64,000 nt of DNA from JBDHWG01 sp046328525. Its GTDB lineage: Bacteria > Chloroflexota > Anaerolineae > Epilineales > JAHCIE01. Shown piece after piece: positions 24,443 through 32,208 of this stretch. A program made the translations under genes and the position numbers. Every line of letters starts with the position of its first letter. Within the stretch, counting starts at the first letter, position 1. Under the pieces are notes generated by a model, which did no database searches, had not been told where the DNA came from, and was given only the letters and a program-made list of their open reading frames with translations. Location of the stretch: the NCBI GenBank assembly GCA_046328525.1, contig JAXLWK010000009.1, positions 186,001 through 250,000 of the forward strand, given 5' to 3'.

Positions 24443-25819
24443 ATGCCTGAGACCCCGCCCCACGGCTTCCGCACCTTCGTTATCATCTGGGTCACCCAGT
24501 CCATCTCCGCCCTCGGCAGCAGCCTGACCTTCTTCGCGCTCACGATCTGGATCACAGTCACCCTCTACCCCCTGCCGGAGCAGAAGGCGGAGCTGGCGTT
24601 CGCCCTGTCCGCTATCGGCCTCGCCTTCGGCGTCCCGGTCGTTTTCGCCGCCCCCGTCGCGGGCGCGTGGGCTGACCGCCACGACCGCAAGCGCACGATG
24701 CTGGTCGTGGACTTCCTCAGTGGGGCGCTGAGCCTCAGCCTGGCCGCGCTCGTCCTCAGCGGCAGCCTTCAGCTCTGGCCGGTGCTAGTCATCACGGCCC
24801 TGTTCGCCGTCCTGGGCGCGTTTCACATGGCCGCCTTCGACACGTCTTATGTCATGCTCGTCCCACCGAAGCACCTGCCCCGCGCCAACGGCATGATGCA
24901 GACGACGTGGTCCCTGGCGAGCATCGTCGCGCCGGCCATCGCCGCCACCATCATCGCCCTGCCGTCGCTGGCGCGGCAAGGCGTCCTCCCGCTCCCGCCC
25001 CTGACCGCGCTGCCCGACGGCACAGCCCTGGTCCTGTTCATTGACGCCGCCACGTTCTTTCTGGCCGGACTCGTGCTGCCGTTCCTCAACGTCCCGTCGC
25101 CGCGCCCGGCGGATCAGAGCGAGCGCACCGGCGCAGCGTCGCGCCTATGGTCCGACGTGGCCCTGGGTTGGCGCTACATCTGGCAGCGGCGGCCGCTGCT
25201 GTGGCTGCTGGGGACGTTCACCCTGGTCAACCTCTTGTTCGCACCGGCCGGGGTCCTGACGCCGCTGCTGCTCAAGTTCAACCTCGCGCCGAGCTGGATG
25301 GCGCTGGGCCTGTCCTACGAGGCGTCGCTGGCGCTGGTCAACTCGGCTGGCGGCATCGGCGGGTTCATCGGCGGCCTCCTCATCAGCACGTGGGGCGGCC
25401 TCAAGACGCGCCGCATCTACGGCGTCCTCGTGCCCATTGTCGTGAGCGCCATCGGCGTCATGGTGTTCGGCCTCACCTCCTACGTCTATGTCGCGGCGGC
25501 GATGGTGATCGTGCGCAGCATGATGACCCCGCTCATGAATTCCCACTCCCAGAGCATCTGGCAGACGCAGACGCCGCCGGAGCTACAAGGGCGCGTCTTT
25601 GCCGTGCGTCGGCTCATCGCTCAGTTCACCTGGCCGCTCGGCACCGCCCTGGCCGGTTTCATCGGCGGCGCGTTTGACATCAGCGTCGTCATCACCCTAT
25701 CGGGCGCAATCGTGCTCGTCTTCACTGTGGCGCAGTTCTTCAACCCCGCGCTTCTGCGCGTGGAGGACAAAGCCTGGCTCGACCGCATGGCGGCGTCCGT
25801 CGCCGACGCGCGATCCTAG
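24443..25819 (+). CDS. MFS transporter (EntS/MFS_3-like exporter)
   Basis: A 458-residue major facilitator with about twelve membrane helices. It has the ADRHDRKRTM loop between helices 2 and 3 (about 73-82), typical of drug and siderophore exporters, and the C-terminal half begins near RYIWQRRPLLWLLG. The ATG at 24443 is chosen because AGGAT is correctly spaced; the ATG at 24425 that overlaps the previous stop has the site only three bases away. A TetR remnant lies directly downstream, which suggests its former repressor has decayed. Substrate unknown. Confidence 0.85.
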   Translation: MPETPPHGFRTFVIIWVTQSISALGSSLTFFALTIWITVTLYPLPEQKAELAFALSAIGLAFGVPVVFAAPVAGAWADRHDRKRTMLVVDFLSGALSLSLAALVLSGSLQLWPVLVITALFAVLGAFHMAAFDTSYVMLVPPKHLPRANGMMQTTWSLASIVAPAIAATIIALPSLARQGVLPLPPLTALPDGTALVLFIDAATFFLAGLVLPFLNVPSPRPADQSERTGAASRLWSDVALGWRYIWQRRPLLWLLGTFTLVNLLFAPAGVLTPLLLKFNLAPSWMALGLSYEASLALVNSAGGIGGFIGGLLISTWGGLKTRRIYGVLVPIVVSAIGVMVFGLTSYVYVAAAMVIVRSMMTPLMNSHSQSIWQTQTPPELQGRVFAVRRLIAQFTWPLGTALAGFIGGAFDISVVITLSGAIVLVFTVAQFFNPALLRVEDKAWLDRMAASVADARS

Positions 25820-25860
25820 GCCGCCGCCAGCCCAGTCAACTCGGCGCTCACCCATCGCCG

Positions 25861-26196
25861 CTAACGGACGACACGGACGTTGAACATCGGCGTGCCGACG
25901 ACGCCCCAGAGCCGCACCCAAATGCCGTCGTAGATTTCCCGTCCCCCGACCACCCCGGCCACCAGGTCGCCTTCGCGCACAAGCAAGCGGTGCGAGCGCG
26001 GTTCGGCGAGATGGCCGCCGCCGCCGGCGCCAGCGCGCCCAATATTCTCGCCGGGCAGCTTCTCATGCTGATGGATGGCGCGTTCATGTCAGTCCGGGTG
26101 TTCGGCGCCGACAGCCCACGCGGCGTAGCGCGCGGCGCAGCGGCGCTCATTCAAGCGCAGCTTGCTCCCGCCGACGCTGAGGCGTCTCTCCGCTAA
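25861..26196 (+). pseudogene. C-terminal remnant of a TetR-family regulator
   Basis: The open frame ending at 26196 reads PDHPGHQVAFAHKQAVRARF and LLMLMDGAFMSVRVFG, then ARGAAALIQAQL, the usual ligand-domain ending of TetR regulators. The N-terminal helix-turn-helix half is absent, since the frame runs back into the MFS gene's 3' end without one. It cannot bind DNA as it stands. The remaining part of 25820-26357 carries a hairpin at 26229-26262. Confidence 0.55.
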
Positions 26197-26228
26197 CGTT
26201 TCCCCGTTCCCCGCGCCGTGTCACGCAC

Positions 26229-26262
26229 CACGGGTAGGCTCCGCAAGGGAAGCCTGCCCGTG
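26229..26262. terminator. Bidirectional hairpin between convergent units
   Basis: CACGGGTAGGCT (26229-26240) and AGCCTGCCCGTG (26251-26262) form a 12-bp stem with one T-G mismatch. It lies between the TetR remnant and the convergent CARDB gene. Confidence 0.55.
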
Positions 26263-26357
26263 TCTTCGTCTGTCCAGACTCATCTCAAGATGAGACACGC
26301 GGCGGAACGGCATGTAGATTCCAACTTGAGACCCGACGGGTGTCGCCCTGCCGCGAC

Positions 26358-27554
26358 CTAACCGCCGGTTGGTGTCTCCGTCGGCGTCGCCGTCGCGGTG
26401 GCCGTCGGGGTCGCCGTCTCTGTCGCGGCAGCCGTCGCCGTCGGGGTCGCCGTCTCTGTCGCGGCAGCCGTCGCCGTCGGGGTCGCCGTCTCTGTCGCGG
26501 CAGCCGTCGCCGTCGGGGTCGCCGTCTCTGTCGCGGCAGCTGTCGCCGTCGGGGTCGCCGTCTCTGTCGCGGCAGCCGTCGCCGTGGGCGTCGCTGTCGG
26601 CGTGTGAGTGGTGGCCGCCGTCGCCGTCGCGGTAGAGGTCCCCGTCGCCGCCGCAGTCGGCGTGCCGGTCACGGTCGCCGTGCCCGTCGGCGAGGGGCCG
26701 GGGGTCACAGTTCCGGTCGGCGTGCCGGTGCACAGCGGCGGCGGCGTCGGAATAGGCAGCATCCCGGAGAACGTGTTGTTGCCCTCGTTCGGCTCGGCCA
26801 GGTCGTTGTTGCTGTCCACGACGATGGTCACCGGCTGGCCCACCGGCACGAACTGGTTGGTGATAATGTAGGCGGCGCTGCCAGCAGCCAGCCCGGTCAA
26901 CGTGGCGAACGGCGCCCCGTTGAAGGAGATGGTGAACGGCCCGGCGTCGGAACGGCCGACGTTGGCAATGGTGACGTAGAGCAGCAAATTCCCATACGCA
27001 TTGACACACCCACCGCTGTAGCCCTGCATTTCAACCCTGACGCTGGAAATGGTCAGGTCCGGCCCATTCCAATCCACTGCCTTTTCGATGAGGGGCAGAT
27101 AGAGAGTGTGATTTCCGCCGAAGTGTTGAGTAGCCGTCGGCGTCGGCGTCGCCGTCGTGGGTAGGGGAACGACGGTGACGACACCTGTTGGGGTCGCCGT
27201 GGCGGTCGGTGTCCCGTGAGTCGGCGTGACCGTCACGGTGGCCGTGTCGGTAGCCGACGTGATGGTCGTCGCGGTGCCGGTTGGTGTCCCGGTCGCCTCG
27301 GCGGTCGCGGCCGTCGCCGTCGGCGTGGTCGTGGCAGCGGCGACCGTCGCGGTCCCTGTCCCGGTCGCCTCGGCCGTGGCGGCCGTGGCCGTTGGCGTGG
27401 TCGTGGTCGTGCCCGTCTCGGACGAGACGCCCTGGCGGCTGCCCGTCTCCGCCTGGGCGTCCGCCGTCGGCCCGCTCCATGCCGCCAGGGCGCCGCTCGC
27501 GCCCGCCGCCAGGAGTAGACCGACCAGAGCGAGGGCGGCAATCCTTCTTCGCAT
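26358..27554 (-). CDS. Secreted CARDB-domain protein with Thr/Pro repeats
   Basis: A 398-residue exported protein with a signal peptide (1-24) and a Thr/Ala/Pro-rich stretch (about 45-145). A TLYLPLIEK motif lies near 150-158, then one CARDB-like domain (GPDLTISSVRVEMQGYSGG onward, about 164-265, ending in the typical DLAEPNEGNNTF). A second Thr/Pro region closes with five tandem 12-residue units, ATPTATAAATET in register. No membrane anchor or catalytic site is seen. AAGGAGGA lies five bases before the ATG. It is probably an extended cell-surface or matrix protein. Confidence 0.8.
   Translation of the reverse strand: MRRRIAALALVGLLLAAGASGALAAWSGPTADAQAETGSRQGVSSETGTTTTTPTATAATAEATGTGTATVAAATTTPTATAATAEATGTPTGTATTITSATDTATVTVTPTHGTPTATATPTGVVTVVPLPTTATPTPTATQHFGGNHTLYLPLIEKAVDWNGPDLTISSVRVEMQGYSGGCVNAYGNLLLYVTIANVGRSDAGPFTISFNGAPFATLTGLAAGSAAYIITNQFVPVGQPVTIVVDSNNDLAEPNEGNNTFSGMLPIPTPPPLCTGTPTGTVTPGPSPTGTATVTGTPTAAATGTSTATATAATTHTPTATPTATAAATETATPTATAAATETATPTATAAATETATPTATAAATETATPTATAAATETATPTATATATPTETPTGG
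26395..26574 (-). repeat. 36-bp coding minisatellite, five copies
   Basis: GTCTCTGTCGCGGCA recurs at 26416, 26452, 26488, 26524 and 26560, giving an exact 36-bp period. The first unit is degenerate and the other four nearly identical. It encodes the C-terminal 12-residue repeats and can change length without shifting frame. Confidence 0.9.
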
Positions 27555-27672
27555 ACATCCTCCTTGTCTGATGGTAAGCGCCGATCAGGCTCAGACTGCT
27601 CGCCCTGTGCGCCCCGTCGTGTGCTGCAATGTCCATGCCACCGCCACCCGCACGGCCGCTCATCGCGCCGCC

Positions 27673-27701
27673 TTCCCCACCGCGCCGAGATGGCGTACAA
27701 T
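27673..27701 (+). promoter_or_regulatory. Possible promoter for the SMP-30 gene
   Basis: TTCCCC (27673-27678), 17 bases, TACAAT (27696-27701), about 73 bases before the start codon. The -35 element is weak. Confidence 0.4.
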
Positions 27702-27773
27702 AGCAGTGGGGCCGCTGCGGGCGCTTCACCCGGCGCCCAACGTGACCGCACGAGTCTATGTTGGGGAGAGACG

Positions 27774-28637
27774 ATGAGCGAGCTAGAGCATGTACTGAGC
27801 GTGGGGGCAAAACTAGGCGAAGGGCCTCTCTGGGACCCGACCGACGGCGTGTTGTACTTCGTGGACATCGAGGGCGATTGTTACCACCGCTACACCCCCG
27901 CGACGGGTGGGCACGAGCGGGTGGACGTCGGCCTGCCTATCGGCGCGATGGGGCTGCGCCGCGTAGGCGGCCTCGTCCTGGCGACCCGCGACGGCTTCGC
28001 GTTCTGGGACCCCGCCGCGCGCCGTCTGACGCCCATCGCCGATCCTGAGGCGCATAAGCCACACGCGCGCTTCAACGATGGCGCGGTGGATGGGCAGGGG
28101 CGATTCTGGGCGGGCACGATGGGTGACGGCGACCACAGCTGCCTGTATCGGCTGGATGCGGACCTCAGCGTCCACGTGATGGAGACAGGCATCGGCACGT
28201 CCAACGGCATTGGCTGGAGCCCGGATCGCCGAACCATGTACTATACCGACTCGCCACGCCAGGTCATCTACGCCTACGATTTCGACGCGGAGAGTGGCGG
28301 GCTGAGCCATCGGCGCGCGTTTGTGGACTCGACGGGCGAGTGGGGCTTTCCGGATGGGCTGGCCGTGGATAGCGAGGGATTCGTGTGGAGCGCGCGGTGG
28401 GAGGGCTGGAAGATCACGCGCTACGATCCCCAGGGCCGGGTCGAGCGCGAGATCCGGCTGCCCGTCGAGCGCGTCACGAGCTGCGCGTTCGGCGGCCCCA
28501 ACCTCGACGAGCTGTACATCACGACGGCCTGGACCAGCCTCGACGACACGGGACGCGCGCAGCAGCCACTGGCCGGCGACCTCTTCCGGCTGCGGGTGGG
28601 CATCAAGGGCCAACCCGCGTCGCGCTTCGCCGGCTAG
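27774..28637 (+). CDS. SMP-30/gluconolactonase-family lactonase
   Basis: A 287-residue six-bladed beta-propeller. The divalent metal ligands of the family are visible: Glu in LGEGPLWD (about 14-21), Asn in RFNDGAVDGQGRFW (about 100-113), Asn in GTSNGIGWSPD (about 142-152) and Asp in FPDGLAVDSEG (about 193-203). It hydrolyses sugar lactones, probably in sugar-acid catabolism. The ATG at 27774 follows GGGGAGAG; the upstream extension of the frame is not used. It abuts the glycosyltransferase gene with no gap. Confidence 0.92.
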   Translation: MSELEHVLSVGAKLGEGPLWDPTDGVLYFVDIEGDCYHRYTPATGGHERVDVGLPIGAMGLRRVGGLVLATRDGFAFWDPAARRLTPIADPEAHKPHARFNDGAVDGQGRFWAGTMGDGDHSCLYRLDADLSVHVMETGIGTSNGIGWSPDRRTMYYTDSPRQVIYAYDFDAESGGLSHRRAFVDSTGEWGFPDGLAVDSEGFVWSARWEGWKITRYDPQGRVEREIRLPVERVTSCAFGGPNLDELYITTAWTSLDDTGRAQQPLAGDLFRLRVGIKGQPASRFAG

Positions 28638-29315
28638 ATGCAGCTCTCGGTCATCATTCCCACGCTCAACGAGGCCGACAACATCGTCGGCTGCCTGCGC
28701 AGCATCCGCTCACAGGCAGCCGACGCCGAGATCCTGGTGGTGGACGGCGGCAGCAGCGACAACACGGTGAGCCGCGCCCGCCCCTACGCTGAGGTCATCG
28801 CCGGGCCGCGAGGGCGGGCGCGGCAGATGAACCTGGGGGGACGGCACGCGAGTGGCGACGTCCTGCTATTTCTGCACGCCGACTCGCGCGTCCACCCATC
28901 CGCGCTCGCGTACCTCGACCAGGTGATGCGCGACCCGGCGATTGTCGGCGCTACGTTCACGCTGTGGTTCGATACCAACCACTACCTGCTGCGCTTCTTC
29001 GCGTCCATGACGCGCTTCGAGGGACGCATCTTCCGCTACGGCGATCAGGGCATCATCGCGCGGCACGCGGTCTTCGAGGCGCTCGGCGGCTTTATCGAGG
29101 CGCCGCTGATGGACGATGTGGACTTCCTGTGGCGCATGAGCGCCGCCGGGCCGACGGCCCTGATCCCACTGCCCGTGACGACGTCGGCGCGGCGCTTTAT
29201 GAAGCGCGGCGTCGTGCGGCAGCAGTCGCTCAACATCGCGCTCGTCGTCGCCTGGCTCCTGGGTGCGCAGCCGGAGACCCTCGCCCGCTGGTACTACGGT
29301 CCGCCGGCCCAATAG
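28638..29315 (+). CDS. Family 2 glycosyltransferase (TIGR04283-like)
   Basis: A 225-residue soluble GT-A enzyme. It opens MQLSVIIPTLNEADNI, has VVDGGSSDNT (about 34-43) for nucleotide binding, LFLHADSRV (about 75-83) with the metal-binding acidic pair region, and GDQGIIARHAVFEALGGF with PLMDDVDFLWRM, the layout of the TIGR04283 group. Members of that group have been linked to selenium- or arsenosugar-associated gene sets, but no such partner lies here. The ATG follows directly after the lactonase stop. Confidence 0.88.
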   Translation: MQLSVIIPTLNEADNIVGCLRSIRSQAADAEILVVDGGSSDNTVSRARPYAEVIAGPRGRARQMNLGGRHASGDVLLFLHADSRVHPSALAYLDQVMRDPAIVGATFTLWFDTNHYLLRFFASMTRFEGRIFRYGDQGIIARHAVFEALGGFIEAPLMDDVDFLWRMSAAGPTALIPLPVTTSARRFMKRGVVRQQSLNIALVVAWLLGAQPETLARWYYGPPAQ

Positions 29316-29323
29316 CCGGTCGG

Positions 29324-30508
29324 CTACATGTGGCGGAGATACTCGCGCACCATGAGCGCCGCCGTCGCGCCCTCGCCGACGGCGCTCGCCGCCTGCTTCG
29401 TGCTGCCCAAACGCACATCGCCGGCCGCAAACACGCCCAGCAGGCTTGTCTCCAGGGTGAGGCTCGTCTCGATAAACCCCTGGGGGTCGCGCTTGATCTG
29501 CGGCCCCAGCCAGCCGCTGTTCGGCTCCAGGCCGATGAACACGAACACGCCAGCCGGGTGAATCACCTCGTCCTGGCCGCGCGCCGCGTCGTGGATGCGC
29601 ACCCCGGTCAGATGGCCGCCCTCGCTCTCGAACCCCGCCACGCTGGTATTAGCGCGTATCTCGACGCCGGGCGTCTCGGCAAGCTTGTCCGCGACAATCT
29701 TGCTGGCCGTCAGCGCCGGCCCGCGCACCAGGAGCGTCACTTTGTCCGCGAAGCGGGTCAGGAACAGGCTCTCCTCGGCTGCGCTGTTGCCGCCACCGAT
29801 GACGGCCACCGGGCGGTCGCGATAGAATGGCCCGTCGCACGTAGCGCAGAAGTGAATCCCCGCCCCGATCAGGTCGTCCTCGCCCGGCACGCCGAGCCGA
29901 CGGTACGTTGACCCCGTTGCCACGATGACGGCCCGCGCGCCATACGTTGTCCCGTCCGACACCGTCACATACCGCGACTCCTCCTCGGCGTACAGGCCGA
30001 CGACGTCCTGCGCCTGTAGCGCCTCGACGCCGAAACGGAGCGCCTGGCGCGTCAGGCGCTCGGCGAACTCCGCCCCGGCGATGCCGTCGGGAAAGCCGGG
30101 GAAATTGTCCAGGCGTTCGGTTACGCCCACCTGCCCACCCAGGCTGCTGCGGTCAATGATGAGCGCCGCCAGCCCCTCGCGCGCCGCGTAGAGCGCCGCT
30201 GTCAGGCCGCTCGGCCCGCCACCCACGACGATCAGATCGTAGTAGCGCTGGGTCGCCTGGGTCTGGATGCCGAGCTTGGCCGCGAGTTGGGCGTTGGTCG
30301 GCTCGACAAGGATATCGCCGTCTTCGAAGACGATAGTCGGGATGATGCGTTTGCCCCCATTGACGCGATCCACCAGCGCCAGCCCCGCCTGGTCCTGGTC
30401 CACGTCCACCCAGTGGTAGTGGATGCGATGCTCGCCGAGGAACTGCTTGGCGCGACGGCAGTCGGGGCACCACGGCGCGCCGTAGACGGTGATGGCGGTT
30501 TCGGACAT
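29324..30508 (-). CDS. Glutaredoxin-thioredoxin reductase fusion
   Basis: A 394-residue flavoprotein with an N-terminal glutaredoxin-like domain (1-80, active site CPDC at 18-21-type position in YGAPWCPDCRRAK) joined to a thioredoxin-reductase domain. The latter shows the FAD loop VVGGGPSGLTAALYAAREG (about 94-112), the redox-active CATC in HFCATCDGPF, the NADPH loop IGGGNSAAEE and the C-terminal FAD motif GVFAAGDVR. The fusion implies electrons pass from NADPH to the attached glutaredoxin domain. It converges on the glycosyltransferase gene, eight bases apart. Confidence 0.9.
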   Translation of the reverse strand: MSETAITVYGAPWCPDCRRAKQFLGEHRIHYHWVDVDQDQAGLALVDRVNGGKRIIPTIVFEDGDILVEPTNAQLAAKLGIQTQATQRYYDLIVVGGGPSGLTAALYAAREGLAALIIDRSSLGGQVGVTERLDNFPGFPDGIAGAEFAERLTRQALRFGVEALQAQDVVGLYAEEESRYVTVSDGTTYGARAVIVATGSTYRRLGVPGEDDLIGAGIHFCATCDGPFYRDRPVAVIGGGNSAAEESLFLTRFADKVTLLVRGPALTASKIVADKLAETPGVEIRANTSVAGFESEGGHLTGVRIHDAARGQDEVIHPAGVFVFIGLEPNSGWLGPQIKRDPQGFIETSLTLETSLLGVFAAGDVRLGSTKQAASAVGEGATAALMVREYLRHM

Positions 30509-30536
30509 GATCGGCTCCTTTGGGGGCGGGCAGCGG

Positions 30537-30992
30537 TCAGCCGCTGGCGGGGCCGGCCGGTTGCTGGCTCAAGTCGGACGTGCAGGCCGGGCAGCGCACC
30601 GCGACCAGGGGGATATTCGTCGCGCAGTAGGGACACATCTTGGTCTTGGCCGGGGCTTCCTTCTTCGGAAACAGACTGTAGAACCAGCGTATCATCAGGA
30701 ACACGGCCAGAGCGGTGATGAGAAAGGTGATGATGTTGGTGACGAACGCGCCGTAGTAGATACACGGCGCGCCGGCGGCTTTCGCGGCGACCTGGGACGG
30801 GTAGGCGCGGCCGTCCACGCAGAGAAACATGTCAACGAAGCTAACGCGCCCCAAGATAAGCCCGAGGGGCGGCATGACGATGTCTTCGACCATCGAGGTC
30901 ACAATGCGGCCAAAGGCCGCGCCGATGATGACACCTACCGCCAGATCGAGGACATTGCCTCGCATCACAAACGCCTTGAAATCATTCCACAT
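30537..30992 (-). CDS. mscL: Large-conductance mechanosensitive channel with C-terminal zinc ribbon
   Basis: A 151-residue channel that opens under membrane tension to release solutes in hypo-osmotic shock. It has an N-terminal amphipathic helix (MWNDFKAFVMRGNVLDLAVG), the first pore helix with VGVIIGAAFGRIV (about 19-31), a periplasmic loop and a second helix (about 83-105). The usual cytoplasmic bundle is followed by CPYC and CPAC pairs (about 119-138), a four-Cys zinc ribbon not found in the classical enterobacterial protein. Good promoter upstream; it is transcribed toward the redox fusion gene. Confidence 0.93.
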   Translation of the reverse strand: MWNDFKAFVMRGNVLDLAVGVIIGAAFGRIVTSMVEDIVMPPLGLILGRVSFVDMFLCVDGRAYPSQVAAKAAGAPCIYYGAFVTNIITFLITALAVFLMIRWFYSLFPKKEAPAKTKMCPYCATNIPLVAVRCPACTSDLSQQPAGPASG

Positions 30993-31091
30993 GTTGTGTC
31001 CTCCGTGCAGTCGTAGACTCTATGTTCGGCCGATGTGGCGTGGGCTGGCGCCGAAGTCGGCGAACAGAGAGCCGTAGGTCCGAGCGGGGCG

Positions 31092-31120
31092 AGTATACCA
31101 CAGGCAGACCAGGGGAACAA
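31092..31120 (-). promoter_or_regulatory. Promoter of mscL
   Basis: Minus-strand TTGTTC (31115-31120), 17 bases, TATACT (31092-31097), 100 bases before the mscL start. Confidence 0.65.
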
Positions 31121-31150
31121 GCGGAGGAGAAGCGGCGGCGCGAAATGCAG

Positions 31151-31181
31151 AACGCCGCCCGGCGCATGCGCGGGCGGCGTT
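31151..31181 (-). terminator. Hairpin terminator of the signalling island
   Basis: AACGCCGCCCG (31151-31161) and its complement at 31171-31181 form an 11-bp stem five bases beyond the stop of the response regulator gene. The T-run is poor. Confidence 0.6.
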
Positions 31182-31186
31182 GTCGT

Positions 31187-31954
31187 CTAGGCTTTCGGGG
31201 CCGGCTGCGTGACGAAGCGATAGCCTCGGCCGCGGTCCGTCACGATGTAGCGCGGGTGGTCGGGGTCCGGCTCCAGCTTCTGGCGCAGCCGCCACACGTA
31301 GAGCTTGATGTACTTGCCCCGCTCCTCCTCGCTCTCCTCGTCCGGCCAGACCTGCTCGACCAGGTGCTCGGTCGTCAGCGTCTCGTTGGCGCTGTCCACC
31401 AGGTAGAAGAGGAGGCGGCGCTCCGTGGCCGTCAGGGCGAGGGCCTGCCCGCGCACCAACACGCGCCAGCCGGCCTCGCTGACACTGAGATGGGCATCCT
31501 CGTAGAGGGGTGTGGCGGCCGCAGACATCGCTGTCGCCCGCGTCCGCCGCAGCACGGCGGCAATCCGCAGCTCCATCTCCCGCAGGCTGAACGGCTTGGA
31601 GAGGTAATCGTCCGCCCCCAGCGAGAGGCCGCTCACACGGTCGTCGGTCTGGGTGCGGGCCGACAGGATGATGATGGGAACATCCCAGCGCTCGCGGATG
31701 CGGCGGCACAGCTCCCAGCCGGTCGTGTCGGGGAGCATGACGTCCAGCAACACGAGATCGGGGACGGCGCGCACGAGCGCATCCGCCGCCGCCTGGCCGG
31801 TATGGGCTTGCTCGACCCGATAGCCGAGATGGCGCAGGAACGTGCTGACCATCTCGGCCAGCGGGCGGTCGTCGTCCACCACAAGGATTGATTGAGAAAC
31901 CGGAACAGTGGTCGGCATGGTCTGCATGGAGCGTCGTTTCGATAGAGTCAACAT
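31187..31954 (-). CDS. OmpR-family response regulator 1
   Basis: A 255-residue two-component regulator. The receiver domain carries the acidic pocket in VVDDDRP (about 25-31), phospho-acceptor Asp71 in LLDVMLPD and the Lys of SKPFSLREME, followed by an OmpR/PhoB winged-helix DNA-binding domain (about 155-250, ending YIVTDRGRGYRFV). The start is uncertain: ATG 31954 gives 255 residues, while ATG 31927 or 31918 would remove a basic leader. It is the last gene of the signalling island, preceded by its own -10 box and a leader hairpin. The histidine kinase upstream is the natural partner. Confidence 0.92.
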   Translation of the reverse strand: MLTLSKRRSMQTMPTTVPVSQSILVVDDDRPLAEMVSTFLRHLGYRVEQAHTGQAAADALVRAVPDLVLLDVMLPDTTGWELCRRIRERWDVPIIILSARTQTDDRVSGLSLGADDYLSKPFSLREMELRIAAVLRRTRATAMSAAATPLYEDAHLSVSEAGWRVLVRGQALALTATERRLLFYLVDSANETLTTEHLVEQVWPDEESEEERGKYIKLYVWRLRQKLEPDPDHPRYIVTDRGRGYRFVTQPAPKA

Positions 31955-31977
31955 AGGTCATCCACCCCATAAAATAG

Positions 31978-32015
31978 CGTCGGGGAGGCGCCCCCCCGGA
32001 TTGGCCTCCCCGACG
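31978..32015 (-). promoter_or_regulatory. Leader or terminator hairpin before response regulator 1
   Basis: CGTCGGGGAGGC (31978-31989) and its complement at 32004-32015 form a 12-bp GC stem. On the minus strand it ends 24 bases before the ATG and is followed by CTATTTTATG. It may terminate the kinase transcript or attenuate the regulator. Confidence 0.55.
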
Positions 32016-32154
32016 TTAAGCAGGGAGGTAGATTCACCAACCCCTCCCCGTGACTGATTGGTGTGCGAGACTCTCAGTAACTCGTGGCGCGTCTCACCTT
32101 GTCGGCGCTTAGTGCGCCGCCCTCCGTATCAGCACAGCTCATTCTCTATAGACA

Positions 32155-32163
32155 ATCATAGCA
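32155..32163 (-). promoter_or_regulatory. Extended -10 promoter for response regulator 1
   Basis: Minus-strand TGCTATGAT (TG-C at 32161-32163, TATGAT at 32155-32160) lies between the kinase stop and the regulator, giving a long leader of about 195 bases. Confidence 0.4.
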
Positions 32164-32208
32164 CGATCATGTTAAGAAACACATTAAGATGGCCGCCAAT
32201 GTGAGGAC

